A stretch of 64,000 nt of DNA from Heterodera schachtii (Eukaryota; Nematoda; Chromadorea; Rhabditida; Heteroderidae), in assembly GCA_023374025.1 (NCBI GenBank), contig SIJG01000105.1:404501-468500 (forward strand), given 5' to 3'. Positions 1-11,400 of the stretch are shown piece after piece. The translations under genes were made by a program, and so were the position numbers. Below the pieces are notes generated by a model that ran no database searches, was not told the DNA's origin, and was given only the letters and a program-made list of their open reading frames with translations. The number at the start of each line of letters is the position of its first letter. The stretch's first letter is position 1.

Positions 1-542
1 GTTCTTATTTTTAATTTGCTTGACTTAACACGACACAGCCATTTCCCAATTTCGCTTACAACGAATAATATACAAACAAGTTTAAAAATCTAATTACTTA
101 TTAAAATTTAAAATCGCAACAATTTCTTTGCTGTTCACCCATTCATTCATTGGGCTCTTTCTTTTCTCCATTAAACGGCGGTGACAGAGGGAGGGGGGGG
201 GGACGAAGGTCACCACTCCGTTAATTAAAGTAATCTCGACTCATTATTTGACTACGGATCAAGGAGTCGTCACTATTGATCACTTGGCCAAATTCTCGAC
301 GTCCTCGGGCAAACAATACATACCTATGTAGTTGGAAAACAAATTGAGAGAGGAGGTGGAGAAAGGGGGTACCGTTCGCATGCTAATAATTTATATGCTA
401 ACGAATCTCGAAATTCACACACAATTTACATATGGTAATTTACACAGCAATAATAACACAATAAACTGGTTTTGTTTCCTCCACCAATAACAAAAAGCAT
501 TAATTTTCTCCGAATTTTGCCGGCTTTTCCTCTCCCGTCAAA
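1..542. other. Upstream region without a recognised gene
   Basis: This AT-rich stretch lies before the first gene. It has a short G run near 191-201 and no reading frame with coding character. It presumably holds the promoter or outron of the downstream M1-type gene, but no specific element can be named. Confidence 0.5.
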
Positions 543-3500
543 ATGCGTTTCTTTTGCCGCTTCCCCAATGCCTCAGCTTCGCTGTTCTTCGCCTTCTTTC
601 TTTGCTCCCCGTCTTTTCTCTCCTGCGCTGCCCTCCTTCGTCTTATTCCCATCCGTTACGATGTTCAACTCCAATTGCCCACTGCTTCTGATGCCGATCC
701 GCTCGTGCCGACTTTTTTCGGCACTGCCCTCGTCGATTTTCAGCTGCTGAACATTTCATCAACAGTTGGGACTGATGAGCAACAGATGGAGCCGCCCATC
801 CGACGGTTAACACTCCTCGCAGAACAGCTTGACCACTTCGAGAACTGTTCCCTGACGGTGAGCGATGGTCGGCCATTTTAAGCTTTTGTGCAGTTTATGG
901 ACGGCCAAAGCGATTTTGCGGTGTCTGCTGAAGTGCGACCACCGCGCGAAGTTGACTTTGTGCTCCCACAAAATGAAGGCCCAAAGGCTTTGGCAAGCGG
1001 AAGGTACTCACTGCGCATCGGAAGATTCCAGGCAGGCGCAATCCTACGCCATTCCGTGGACTTTTCATTCAGGGCGTAATCACTTACGCAAAGGGCGTCT
1101 TTTATCGCGACGTCGGAGGCCTTCCAATGCTCGGCACGGATTTGTTTTTTGACCATTCGCCGGCTTTGTTCCCTCAACTTGGCGGTCCATTGCAGAAAAC
1201 AACCATAAAAGTGAGAAGGAAAATTATAAACAGAAGTGAGAGAGAGTACTGTAACCAAACAGAAGTGAGAGAGTACTGTAACCAAACAGAAGTGAGAGAG
1301 TACTGTAACCAAACAGAAGTGAGAGAGAGTACTGTAACCAAACAGAAGTGAGAGAGTACTGTAACCAAACAGAAGTGAGAGAGTACTGTAACCAAACAGA
1401 AGTGAGAGAGTACTGTAACCAAACAGAAGTGAGAGAGTACTGTAACCAAACAGAAGTGAGAGAGTACTGTAACCAAACAGAAGTGAGAGAGTACTGTTAC
1501 CAAACAGAAGTGAGAGAGTACTGTGACCAAACAGAAGTGAGAGAGTACTGTTACCAAACAGAAGTGAGAGAGTACTGTTACCGTATGCTTAAGGGAATGA
1601 GCGGTCATTTGTCTGAATTTTTGTGCTGTCATTAGATAATTGTAAGTCCGTCCCCCGACAAAGTTGGCTTTGATCCATCCGCAAGGCACCACCGCACTCA
1701 GCTCAATGCAAACGCCGCAGGGGACGACCGAATCGGTGAACAAACATTGGCGAGTGACGCGATTTGTGCAGGCGAATGAATTAATTATTTTAATTACTAA
1801 ATGAATACTTTTGTAGGCACCAAACATTGCCGCCCATTTGCTTTCTCTCGCAGTTTTGCCCGACTCAATTTTCGAGAAAACACTCATTAAGGTGTTGGCA
1901 TATTTTCAATTATTCCGTTGTTTTCCCCGATTATTTCCTTTTTCAGTCCACACCGTCGCTTGTCCTTTGGACCAATCGGCTTCTCCACTCGCCCACTCTG
2001 AAGCAGCAGTTGGCCCAATTCCTTCTGCCCACTTTCGAAACTGTTTCCGATCTCTTCGGCACTGAGCCTTTGCCGCTGAGTGTTCTCAATTTGGTGGTGC
2101 TTAGTGATGAATTTAATGGTAATTGGACTTTAAACTTGCTTTCGCTAATTACGCTCATTAATTTGTTGCTTTTCCTCTCTTTCCCCAGGCACCCGCTCTT
2201 TTGGTCTGCTGCTTCTCCCCCTTTCCCAATGGGACAATTCGGACGATGCGCATCGCATCGCTTTGTTGGCGCGCCTTTTCGCGCGGCAATGGGTCGGCGG
2301 AGTGACCAGCGTAGGCCAAATTGGCCAATTTTGTCTTCAGGAGGATTTCGTCGAATGGGCGGCGATGAAAACGGTGCAACGGCTGCTGAAAGGTGAGAGA
2401 GGGCTTTTGCTTTTTGTTTTTTTCTTTTTGTCTTTTGCCTTTTGCCGTCCCCCTGAAAAAGGGCAGTTATTTCCGCTTAATACGTAACAAATTCGTGACT
2501 TTTTCTGATCAGATCAGCCCGAGAAGGTGCATCGCTTTCAACTGGCCCAATACGTCCGCTTACAATTGGCAGGTGCCGAGACTTTTTCTGTTTCTTTTTA
2601 AAATTTAATTTAGAGACATTTTTGGCACCCGGCGAAAGCGTAATGATGCCGGACTGGGCCGGAATAGACGAAGTAAATCACTTGAAGATTTGAAGGGATT
2701 GGCATGAATTGATCAATCGGGATAAACATAACAAATTTGTTGATTGATTTATCGTTTTTTAGATTTTCGCTCACTGTTCCCTAAAGGGCACAAAAATGCT
2801 CAATTCGTTGGAACAAATTGCTGGAGAGAAAGTGTTTCTGCAGGTAATGAGCTCTTTGAATGATTTCCTTCGGTCTTTTTCCCTCGTTTTTCTTTCCTCA
2901 GACAATCCGTCGCCTAATCACTCAGCAGAGATATCGCTCCTTCAGTTTGGTCCAATTTGTGGACCTTTTAAGACCCCATTTGGTGGACAGCATCGATTTG
3001 GGGCAGGTGATCGGGCGGAGAGTGCCAAAAAAGAGGGGGGGGGGGGGAGACGGCGGGTCGGACTTTGCAAAACAATAATTGAAACATTGTAAGTTTTCTC
3101 GGACTTTCAGGTGTTCGAGTTTTGGTTCCGAAGTGGGGGCATCCCAAATTTGCTGGTGGAAAAGAGAGACGAGCGCATTCGCTTAAGGTGCGCCACCATT
3201 TGAAAATTGCCAAGCGAAAAGTGTCCCACAAAGGCAATTGAACGACGGGCGCCAGGCGCAATTGGGCGGCGGTCCGTGGGCCAAAATGCCATTGTGGCCG
3301 TTGCCAATTGCAATTCGAAACCTTTCGCTGCCCTTCAAATTTATGCTTTCCCAGGGTCAGTGGCCATCCTTTGCCTTCGTCCGTCGTTCACCTCACTTTT
3401 CCCTTTTCAGTGCTCGAATTGGCCCCCGTCGACCGCAAATTGATTCCGCTGACAAACACTGACTTTGGTCCGTCCTTTTTCCTTCCTTTTCATTTCCTTT

Positions 3501-4139
3501 TGCTTTTCCTTATTAGCCCATCTCTACCGAGTGAATTACGACGGGGAGGGGTGGGAACGCATTGTGCGCGAGTTGGGCCCCTCGCTGGACGCTTTGAGTG
3601 CGCGGACGCGAGCCCAACTGATGGGCGACTTTTGTTACTTTAACGCCGTTGGTGCGTTTTTTAGGGCAAACGAAAAGCGAAACGAATGAACAAATATTTG
3701 GACAATCGCTTTTAATAATAATAATAATAATTTGTTAGTGTTTTTATTTGGCCATTTCAGGACAAATTGTCACAATGGGTGACCAACTCCGACGTCGTTT
3801 CCTCAAATTGCTTACCGAAAATTATGAACACTTTGAACTTTGCGAGTTTTATGCCTTTTGGTGCACCGGCGGAAGAGACCGACGAATTCCGATGGCAGCG
3901 CAAGCAAATGGAATTGTTCTGACTTTTTTGGTTTAGGACCTCGAGTCGCGCGCGCGTTACGCCGAAGTGTTGCGAAGGGTCGTTTTCCCGGCCTTATGGA
4001 ACGAAGCGAATTACGAATGTGGCGGTAGCAAACTTTGGCTTTTTGCATTGATTTGACCAATTCAAAATTAGGCCCCAGCGGCGCCAACGACGCGGCGAAC
4101 GAATTGTGCAGGGCGGCATTTGGGAAGAGCTGCTTTTGA
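543..4139 (+). CDS. Secreted M1-family aminopeptidase homologue, catalytically inactive
   Basis: The ATG at 543 opens a hydrophobic signal-like segment (SLFFAFFLCSPSFLSCAA), followed by the M1 N-terminal pattern IRYDVQLQLP. Exons I can chain are 543-857, 894-1031, 1073-1210, about 1665-1771, 1817-1891, 1947-2118 and from 2189. Later exons contain the M1 features FYRDVGG, LIHPQGTTALSSM, VFEFWFRSGGIP and YRVNYDGEGW (start of the ERAP1-C-like domain). The catalytic core is lost. The position of GAMEN reads GTRSF. The zinc helix HExxH reads RLFAR in LLARLFARQWVGG. Only the third-ligand glutamate survives, in LQEDF. It should therefore not hydrolyse peptides. Introns 1032-1072 and 1772-1816 are GC-AG, and another near 3900 probably is. 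A stop at 4137-4139 closes the last exon I can join. The C-terminal domain is short, so further exons up to about 4690 are possible. Confidence 0.8.
1241..1580. repeat. 27-bp minisatellite in an intron
   Basis: About 12 head-to-tail copies of a 27-bp unit with the core gtactgtaaccaaacagaag. Two units carry an extra gag step, and the last units vary by single bases (gtaacc to gttacc or gtgacc). The array lies in the M1-gene intron that starts at 1211. Because 27 is a multiple of three, open frames run through it on both strands; these are artefacts. Confidence 0.9.
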
Positions 4140-7100
4140 CAGACAACACATTCACATTTTCTTGTTTTTTTGCTTCAGGGTTAAACTTCTTCCAATTTTG
4201 TGCCATTCCATCGCCCCCCTTCCCCCCTTCCCCTCTTTCCCTTCTTTCCCCTCTTCCCCCCCCCTTCCCCTCTTTCCCTTCTTTCCTCTCTCCCCCCCCC
4301 TTCCCCTCTTTCCCTTCTTTCCCCTCTTCCCCCCCCCCATTTCCCCCCCCCCCCTTTCCCTCTTTTTTTTCCTCCCTCAAATTCTTGCGCTTTCTCGCCC
4401 TTTTTGCTTCCAATCCGTTCGTTTCCCTTCCCATTTTTCGTCCCAATTGCCACGGGCATTTCGCTCATTTGCGCGTTCATCCGTCGAACACTCTCTCCTT
4501 CTCAGCATGCCCTTCAGCAACTCGTTCCGCCCTTTCCCTTAAGCATCAATGCGCTGGATTTGTTGGGTGGTCGACGGGAGACGAATCCCTCCGCCGCGTT
4601 CCCCCGCCGAGGGGAAATCCTCGACAAACTCTCCCATCTGCTGCTGATCGCCCATTCATTTCTCTCTCTGTCTCCGATCGATGCGCAGTTCCAATGCCAA
4701 AACCAAAAATGGAATCATTTGGGCACTGTTTGGGTTTTTCGTGCGTTTTAATATCCCATAACACCGATCACACAAAGGCCCTTTTTTCGTTGTTCACTTT
4801 CATTGCCAAATAATCCGCCAAATTTTCTGCGTTTGTTGCGTTGAATATTTATTTATCTGAACTTTTCCAAACCTGTTATTCGCAGAATGAGTGCTTTCTC
4901 CGAAAAGCAGCTGTGCAATTCGCTCGGCTTCTTCTTCAGATGCCCCCCCCCCTTTTTTTCGCCTCATTTGGCCTTGCGAAATTACCCGCCCTTTTCGTTT
5001 TGCGAGTGATCAACTCGTCCATGTCTCCCGCTGGGGCTAATTGCATCAACACGTCACCGGGGGGGGGGGGGGGGGGGGGAGTCGAACACGGCTTTTTCTC
5101 TATTTTTCCTTTTTTTTTCAAAATTCTCACGGTTTTCTGATCAGTTATGCTTTCGTTGGTTGCATTACAATTCATGCCATCCTTCCATTTTCTGCCTTTG
5201 TTTTCGACTTTTCCCCCCCTTTTTTTTTTGCTTTTGTTCAACGATACTCCCCCGTTCGTTCTGCTGATGATAAGATCAAATTCTAACCAATGATCAGCCT
5301 TTTGTCAGAAGAATGACCCCTCCCTCTCTCTCCCCTCCCATTTCTCCCCCCCCCCCCCCCCCCCTCTCTCTCTTTTTCTCTTATCCTTCTTTCCCTTCCC
5401 TCCCCCTCCCTTTTCTCTTGTCTTTTCTTCCCCCGCCCGCGCGGCGATCGTTCGTCCGTTTTCCGTTCCTTCGCTTTTTCTTTTCTTTTGTCATGGACCC
5501 GTCGTTGAACAATGGGCGCGAAGAACACAAAAAGAAAGGTGAAAGTGAACACAGAAAAAGCCCGGAAAAATTCTGAGGCTATTCGCCAGCATCGCTTCAG
5601 GCGATTGTGACGAAAATGGGCAAAAGAAAGAAGCGGCGGGGGGGGGGAGAGAATGAGACGAATGATTTATTCGGTAAATGGGCCCAACCAAAAGAGCTTT
5701 TGAGAGATCAAAGCAACGAACAAACCATTAGGTAATAGAGCAAACAAATTACATTTCTGAATCAATACAAATACAATTAATTTTAATGGCATAAAGGGTT
5801 TTTTCTCCAATTTTTACGCCCAAAAAACAAAACGGCGAATGCCAAAATGGATGCCCCGCCTGCCTTTTATGTTGTCCAATTTTTTAAAACCTTTTGCCTT
5901 CGCCATAAAACACAAAATGGGCACGACAAGGCGTGCATAATTGCTTCTCTCCGCCGTGCGAAATGTTTGAGCGTTTCTCAGTGCGCTGCTCCGTTTTTGT
6001 TGCCCCTTCTCCACCGCTCGTCACTACCAAATTCCCCCCCCCCCCAAAAAAAGCGGAGGTGCCCCGATTCAACAAAACAGCAGAAGCGCCTCAAACTTCG
6101 TAGATTCAATTCCCCCCCCCCCCCCTCTCCCCACCATTTGCGTGTGTATCCGGGTCATTGGCGGCACTAACGAGCGCATACTCCCACCAAACAGAAGCAT
6201 GAAAGGGCAAATCGCCATGTTTCCACCACAATCCATGAACAAAATCGCATTTTGAGAGTAAAACCAACGGGGGGGGGGGGTAGTGGAACGGAATGACAGC
6301 AGAGAAATCACAGCACTGACCAGAAAAGGGATCGGCTGATCAGGCGGAAGGGGGGGGGGATCAACGAGCAAGTGATCGGCTGATAAACGAAAGGGTTGGA
6401 GGGGGGGGGGGGGGGACAGTGACCCATCGCGCAAATCCTTTCATCTCATTGTTTCTCGATTAAACTCAAAATACATATGGTTTCCTTCTGTTTGATTTTT
6501 TCTTTTTTTTACTGTTCATTATAATTTGTGTATTCCCCACAATTAGCAACTCATTGTCAGCCGATCGCTTATCCTGCAAATATCGCCGCATTTATGCGAA
6601 GGATGGATCATTTGTTGGGCCGGACATTGGGCATTTGGGGGGAGGGGAAGGGGGGGGGGTTGTCGATAATGTTGAGGATTTTGTGGGTGTTGATTGGTGA
6701 CTCCATCATCTTTTTGCTGTGGGGTGGACATTGCGACGAGCAGCAGCCGGCGGACACAACAACGACTACAACAAACTCGTTCCTCCCCTCCCCCCCCTCC
6801 CCCCAAAGTCCGTCCCTCCCCCCCCCAAAGTCCCCCTCTCCCCCCCCCCTCCCCTCACAATCAGCTCCATTGCTGCTGATTCTTCACAAAAACCTCCAAA
6901 ACCCATTCATCCGATGTTTGAGCCGCCTATCCTTGCAAAAATGAAAAGCATTCCCAGCGGAAAGCAAAAGAATTGTGGGCGAACATCGAGAAGAGAAATG
7001 GTAAACCCATTTGGTAAAAGAAAGACGCATAAGCAAAAACAGAAACAAAACAATTCATTTAAACATTTTTAGAGACCCAAAAATGCAAATATTTTTGATA

Positions 7101-8487
7101 ATCGATCAGAAAAAAAGAAATCCACCAAAATGAAAAAATGAAAAAAAAATCAATGCTTCTGCCCATTTTTCCAAAGCAGCAACAAAATCCAACAGCAAAT
7201 TCATTCAATGCGGAAGCTGTGAAGCACAGAAAAGTGGGATATTTGCGCTGCGCACCATTTGAAGCTTCAAATTTGGAAATGGTCGTCCGATGGGTCGCCC
7301 CTTTCTCTGAATTATTTTCTGTGAAGTGAATCCGTCTGAAGCAATTTGCGCAACTTTTCTTATAATTAGTGGCCAATTTTGAGTACCTTTTGCTGTTGTA
7401 ACTTTTCTTTGCTGTTGCTTTTTTTTTGCAAATTCGCCGCCCAATTCCCAAAAATCGGCTTTTCCCCAATTTATTCGCTTGACCTCCCCCACCACTCCAT
7501 TTTATGCCCTTATTTATTTGCCCAACCAAACAAAAATCGTCAGGAATTGTTTCCGCCCTCCGATTGACTTACTAATCCATTCTCCAAAATTGTCAGCCCA
7601 ATAAAATGTTACATTTTTCAGATTCACACAGAGAGAGAAAAAGGAAAGGGATGATGAAGGTCCATTCATTGGAGGGAAACGGAACGCCAACGGACTGCCG
7701 AAGGCGCAAAAACAGCGCCAATTTCAAAAAGGTGATTTGGGAAAATGAGCAAATTACCAACTTACAGAAGAGTCCGGGCTTTAATTTTACTTATTTGTTA
7801 GTCACCGTTACCGATTTAAAATATTGTTTTTCTAAAAAAAAACTGCTCAGACCATTACTTATTCTTGGAAAATTAAGCACAAAATGTTAAAATAAGGGAC
7901 TAAAGGAAAGCGCAAACGTAGTGACTAATAATAGCAAAATTCTACAAATGCTTTGGATTGATTGAATTGCCAAAACTTGGCATCCCAAAAATCCGTTTTT
8001 TAATTTGTTTGTCCAATTCTATTTTCAAAATTTATTTTTAAATTTGCTTTTCCATTTCTGTACATAATTCTTTGGCATTTTCGCCAAATCCAACCCACAA
8101 AATATATCCCCACGCCTATTTCCGACGATTTGTTTCCAACTGTGGTTCTGAGTGCAATGAACCCATTACTTTTGCGGAGGCAAACGAATGCCAAATTCTT
8201 TTTGGTCAATCCGAACAACGGCAAAAAAATGTTGAAGAAAGGCGGATGAGCAAAGGGACAAAGAGGTCGTGCCAAAGTCATGAGATGGAAGGCATGAGGA
8301 AAATGAAACGGACGGACCTTAGTGTGTGGAGTTTGGAGACCTTTGACCAAAACTATCATTCGGCCCTTTCTTCTCATTGCTGTCATTTGAATGTTAGTGT
8401 TCCGAGGTGGTAGTGGTCGAAGCTCGGAAATTAGACAAATTCTTAGAGCCTTCAAATTAAAAGTCTTTTTTAATTTTGCATTTTCAG
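4140..8487. other. Low-complexity region with no supportable gene
   Basis: Pyrimidine-rich blocks lie at 4200-4370 and 5310-5480. Long homopolymers include 21 G at 5059-5079, 19 C at 5346-5364 and 15 G at 6401-6415. The segment 4506-4690 has some coding character (NALDLLGGRRETNPS) after a good acceptor and may be a C-terminal exon of the M1 gene. The rest is AT-rich with scattered poly-G runs. The 5' end of the Patched gene probably falls in the last kilobase, but I could not identify its first exon. Confidence 0.5.
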
Positions 8488-11400
8488 TTCTTAGACAAAC
8501 ATTTGGTTGGCAAAAATGACCCGGCCGATTTCTCAAAAGCATGGCGCAAGAAATTTTCCAAACATCCTTCATGGTGAAGGCAAAATTGCTAATCTTGTTT
8601 AAATTCGGTGTTTAGGTGTGATGCGGACATGTGTATCCAGCAGATTAACGCGGTACTTACAATTAGGCCATTAATAATTTGTTTATTAAATTTTCCTTTA
8701 AAATCCCTCTCGATTTTGAGGGAAATGCCGTGGGAAATTGTGTGGCACTTTACTCCCGCGCACTCTTCCAAAAAATGTTGTTTCATCTTGGCGAATTTGT
8801 GCAGCAATGGCCCAAGTCAATCGTCTTGGTCGGCCTTGTTTTGTTGACGGTGCTCAGTTTCGGGCTGAAAGATGCGATCATTGAGACGGATTTGGTCCAA
8901 CTTTGGGTGGAAAGTTCGTATATTGCAAATTTTTATCTTAAAACCAATAAAAAAAAAAGTAACTATTTTTTGGGACCACAGAAAATTCTTTTCCTTTTCA
9001 GGAGGCGGTCGATTGGACGAGGAAATGAATTTTTTACCCAATGCCAAATTAAACTATCATCGGAGAGAGAAACGGGCCGTTTCACCGATTGTCGCGCAAA
9101 ATAATCGGACGGAGACAAAAGCGACAAATGTTGCCGAATTGCCGACAGAAAACACATTTGGAGGCGGTTTCCAAGTGATTTTCCCTTTTCACATCACATT
9201 TCTCATTCACTTCTCTTGTCAGGTTGTCATTCAAACTCCGGAGGTTCCCGGAGAAAACATTCTGACGCGGGAAGGACTGCAAAGGCACGTCGCCATTTTG
9301 GAAGAAATCTCCAAATTCAGCGTGGAAATGTTCGGCGAGTACGATTTACACATTTAACCCAAAACAAATAATTTTCCATTGAATTTGTCTTCTTTTTAGA
9401 AAATGGCATTTGTCCGACATTTGCTTTAAACCGCCCCCGCCAGCCTCTGCCAAAGACGAATTGGCCCAGTTTATGGGCGACATCATGTCTCAGATTATTC
9501 CCTGCGTTTGGATCACTCCCATCGACTGCTTTTGGGAGGGCTCCAAGCCGCTTGGTCCATTCCCAGAATACGACCTGTAAGACATTCATAAAATCGGATT
9601 ACTATTATGATTTAGAGGTCCTTTTGCCCAATTTGTCCCTTTCGTGCCAAATGGAAAACTTTCATGGAAAACGTTGAACCCGGAAGCTCTGTTAAATACG
9701 ACGCGTTCTTTTGTCGATGTTGGAATGGTTGGCGAACTGTTCGAACGTGTGGGTGCTTTGGTTTACTCGTTTTGCTAGCATAAAACAAATAATTAAGGCC
9801 GGCATTGGCGAGGCGTACCAAGACAGGCCTTGCATCGACCCGTTGGACCCGGACTGTCCGTCGACAGCGCCCAATCACTTCGACCGTTGTGCGGCATATG
9901 AACATTTTTCAAAATGGAACTCTGAACTACCACCGGACCGTCGTGTCATTTTGCGCTCTTCGAATGGGAACAGCAAAAAATCGCTTGGCAAAAGGGAAGC
10001 GACGTCAGCAAATTCGACGAAAGCCACGACAAATTCCACAACGGATGGGAACGACGTGGCCGAATATTACGACAATGACGACGAATTGGCCACTACCACC
10101 ACAGAGGCACCCGGTGGGAGAGGGGGCGGGGATGCTGAAAATATTTATTAGCTTACAGAGACAGGACGAGACACGGTTCTGTCAGATTTCTAGGAATTTT
10201 ATCCGGGTCTAACTCGAAAATCCGTTTTTTTTTAAATTCTGGTTTCTGTTTCTTATAGCATATAAGAAATCCTTTTCCAATCCCTCTCAATTTTGAACAC
10301 CAATCCGTTTCAGCTCAACGCGTTCAGCGTGAGAAACAGCGCGAATGCGAACTGTTCGGTCGCTCATTCGTCGAATGGTTGTCTGCCAACCGAGAACGCA
10401 TCCACGAGTTCATCAACAGTGCCGAGGGTGACAACCACCTTCTGTTGCCCGTTTACCCTGACTATGGAAAAGTGAATTTCGAAGTCTTCTTTCTGCTCTA
10501 GAATTAACTTCTCATATTCAGTTGTTGACCGGTGGGTGCCGCGGATTCGGAAAACGCATTATGAATTGGCCAGAGGATCTGATTGTGGGTGGAATTCGAA
10601 GGGACGCCCAGGGCGTTCAAATCCGACACGCCGAGGCTTTTCAGACGGTTTTTTTGGTTGCTTCTGCTGGCGATGTTTACCAACGATTAATTGTGAGGGC
10701 TTTCTTTTTTTAAAAGTATTTTGGTACGTTCAACAATTACTTTTCTTTTAGCGCTCCAAAAATCACAGAATGGAAAAGTTCGGCGTCTCCTTTACCCAGG
10801 CTCATGCCGGTGCTATTATTGCGGCATGGCAACGAAATTTCACCAAAGTGAGTGAACCAATCGACGAACACAGCCAATTCTAATTGTTCAGAGTATTTAC
10901 GACCACACATTGAATAAACCTGCCCAGGGAATTCGCGTGGTGCATCCGCTGGCCTCAACTTCCATCCAGGACATGTTGGAGCAGTTCAGCGAATTCCAAT
11001 TCTTCGTCATCTTCATCGGCTACGTGCTTATGGTTTAAAACGGAGAATGTCCTCTAATTGTATTTTGGTTCTTTACTAACAGATTATTTACGCTGGTTGG
11101 TCCCAAGTGCATTGGCAGGGGTGGTGGTTTTCGGTCAAGTCGAGTTGTCTGTTGGCCATTATCGGCGTGCTGGTGATCACTTTGGCATCGGTTGCCGGCC
11201 TCGGCTTGTCCACCGCCATGAATATTCACTTCAACGCGGCCACCACGCAAATTGTGCCTTTTCTTACGCTCGGACTTGGCATCGACGACATGTTTCTTCT
11301 GCTGCACAACTACAACGATGTGCTGGAAGCTGTCCGACAAAAAGAGGTGGCGGTGTTGCTCAAAGAGACTGGTGAGTCGGGAATGCCTCGGGGGTTTCCC

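Noticed and set aside
1174..1887. 237-aa minus-strand frame with repeated LSHFCLVTV peptides
   Set aside because: It is the translation of the 27-bp minisatellite, whose length is a multiple of three; it lies inside an M1-gene intron.
4152..4480. Long Gly/Glu/Lys-rich frames on the minus strand and Pro/Ser/Phe-rich frames on the plus strand
   Set aside because: They translate pyrimidine-rich simple sequence and show no domain, start context or splice logic.
6528..6944. 138-aa plus-strand frame with a hydrophobic stretch and a Thr/Pro-rich tail
   Set aside because: Much of it is poly-G/C and simple sequence, with no family similarity and no supporting splice or promoter context; coding status cannot be supported.
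7059..7529. 156-aa minus-strand frame rich in Lys and Phe
   Set aside because: Composition follows local AT-rich DNA, no domain is visible and the frame has no plausible neighbouring exons.
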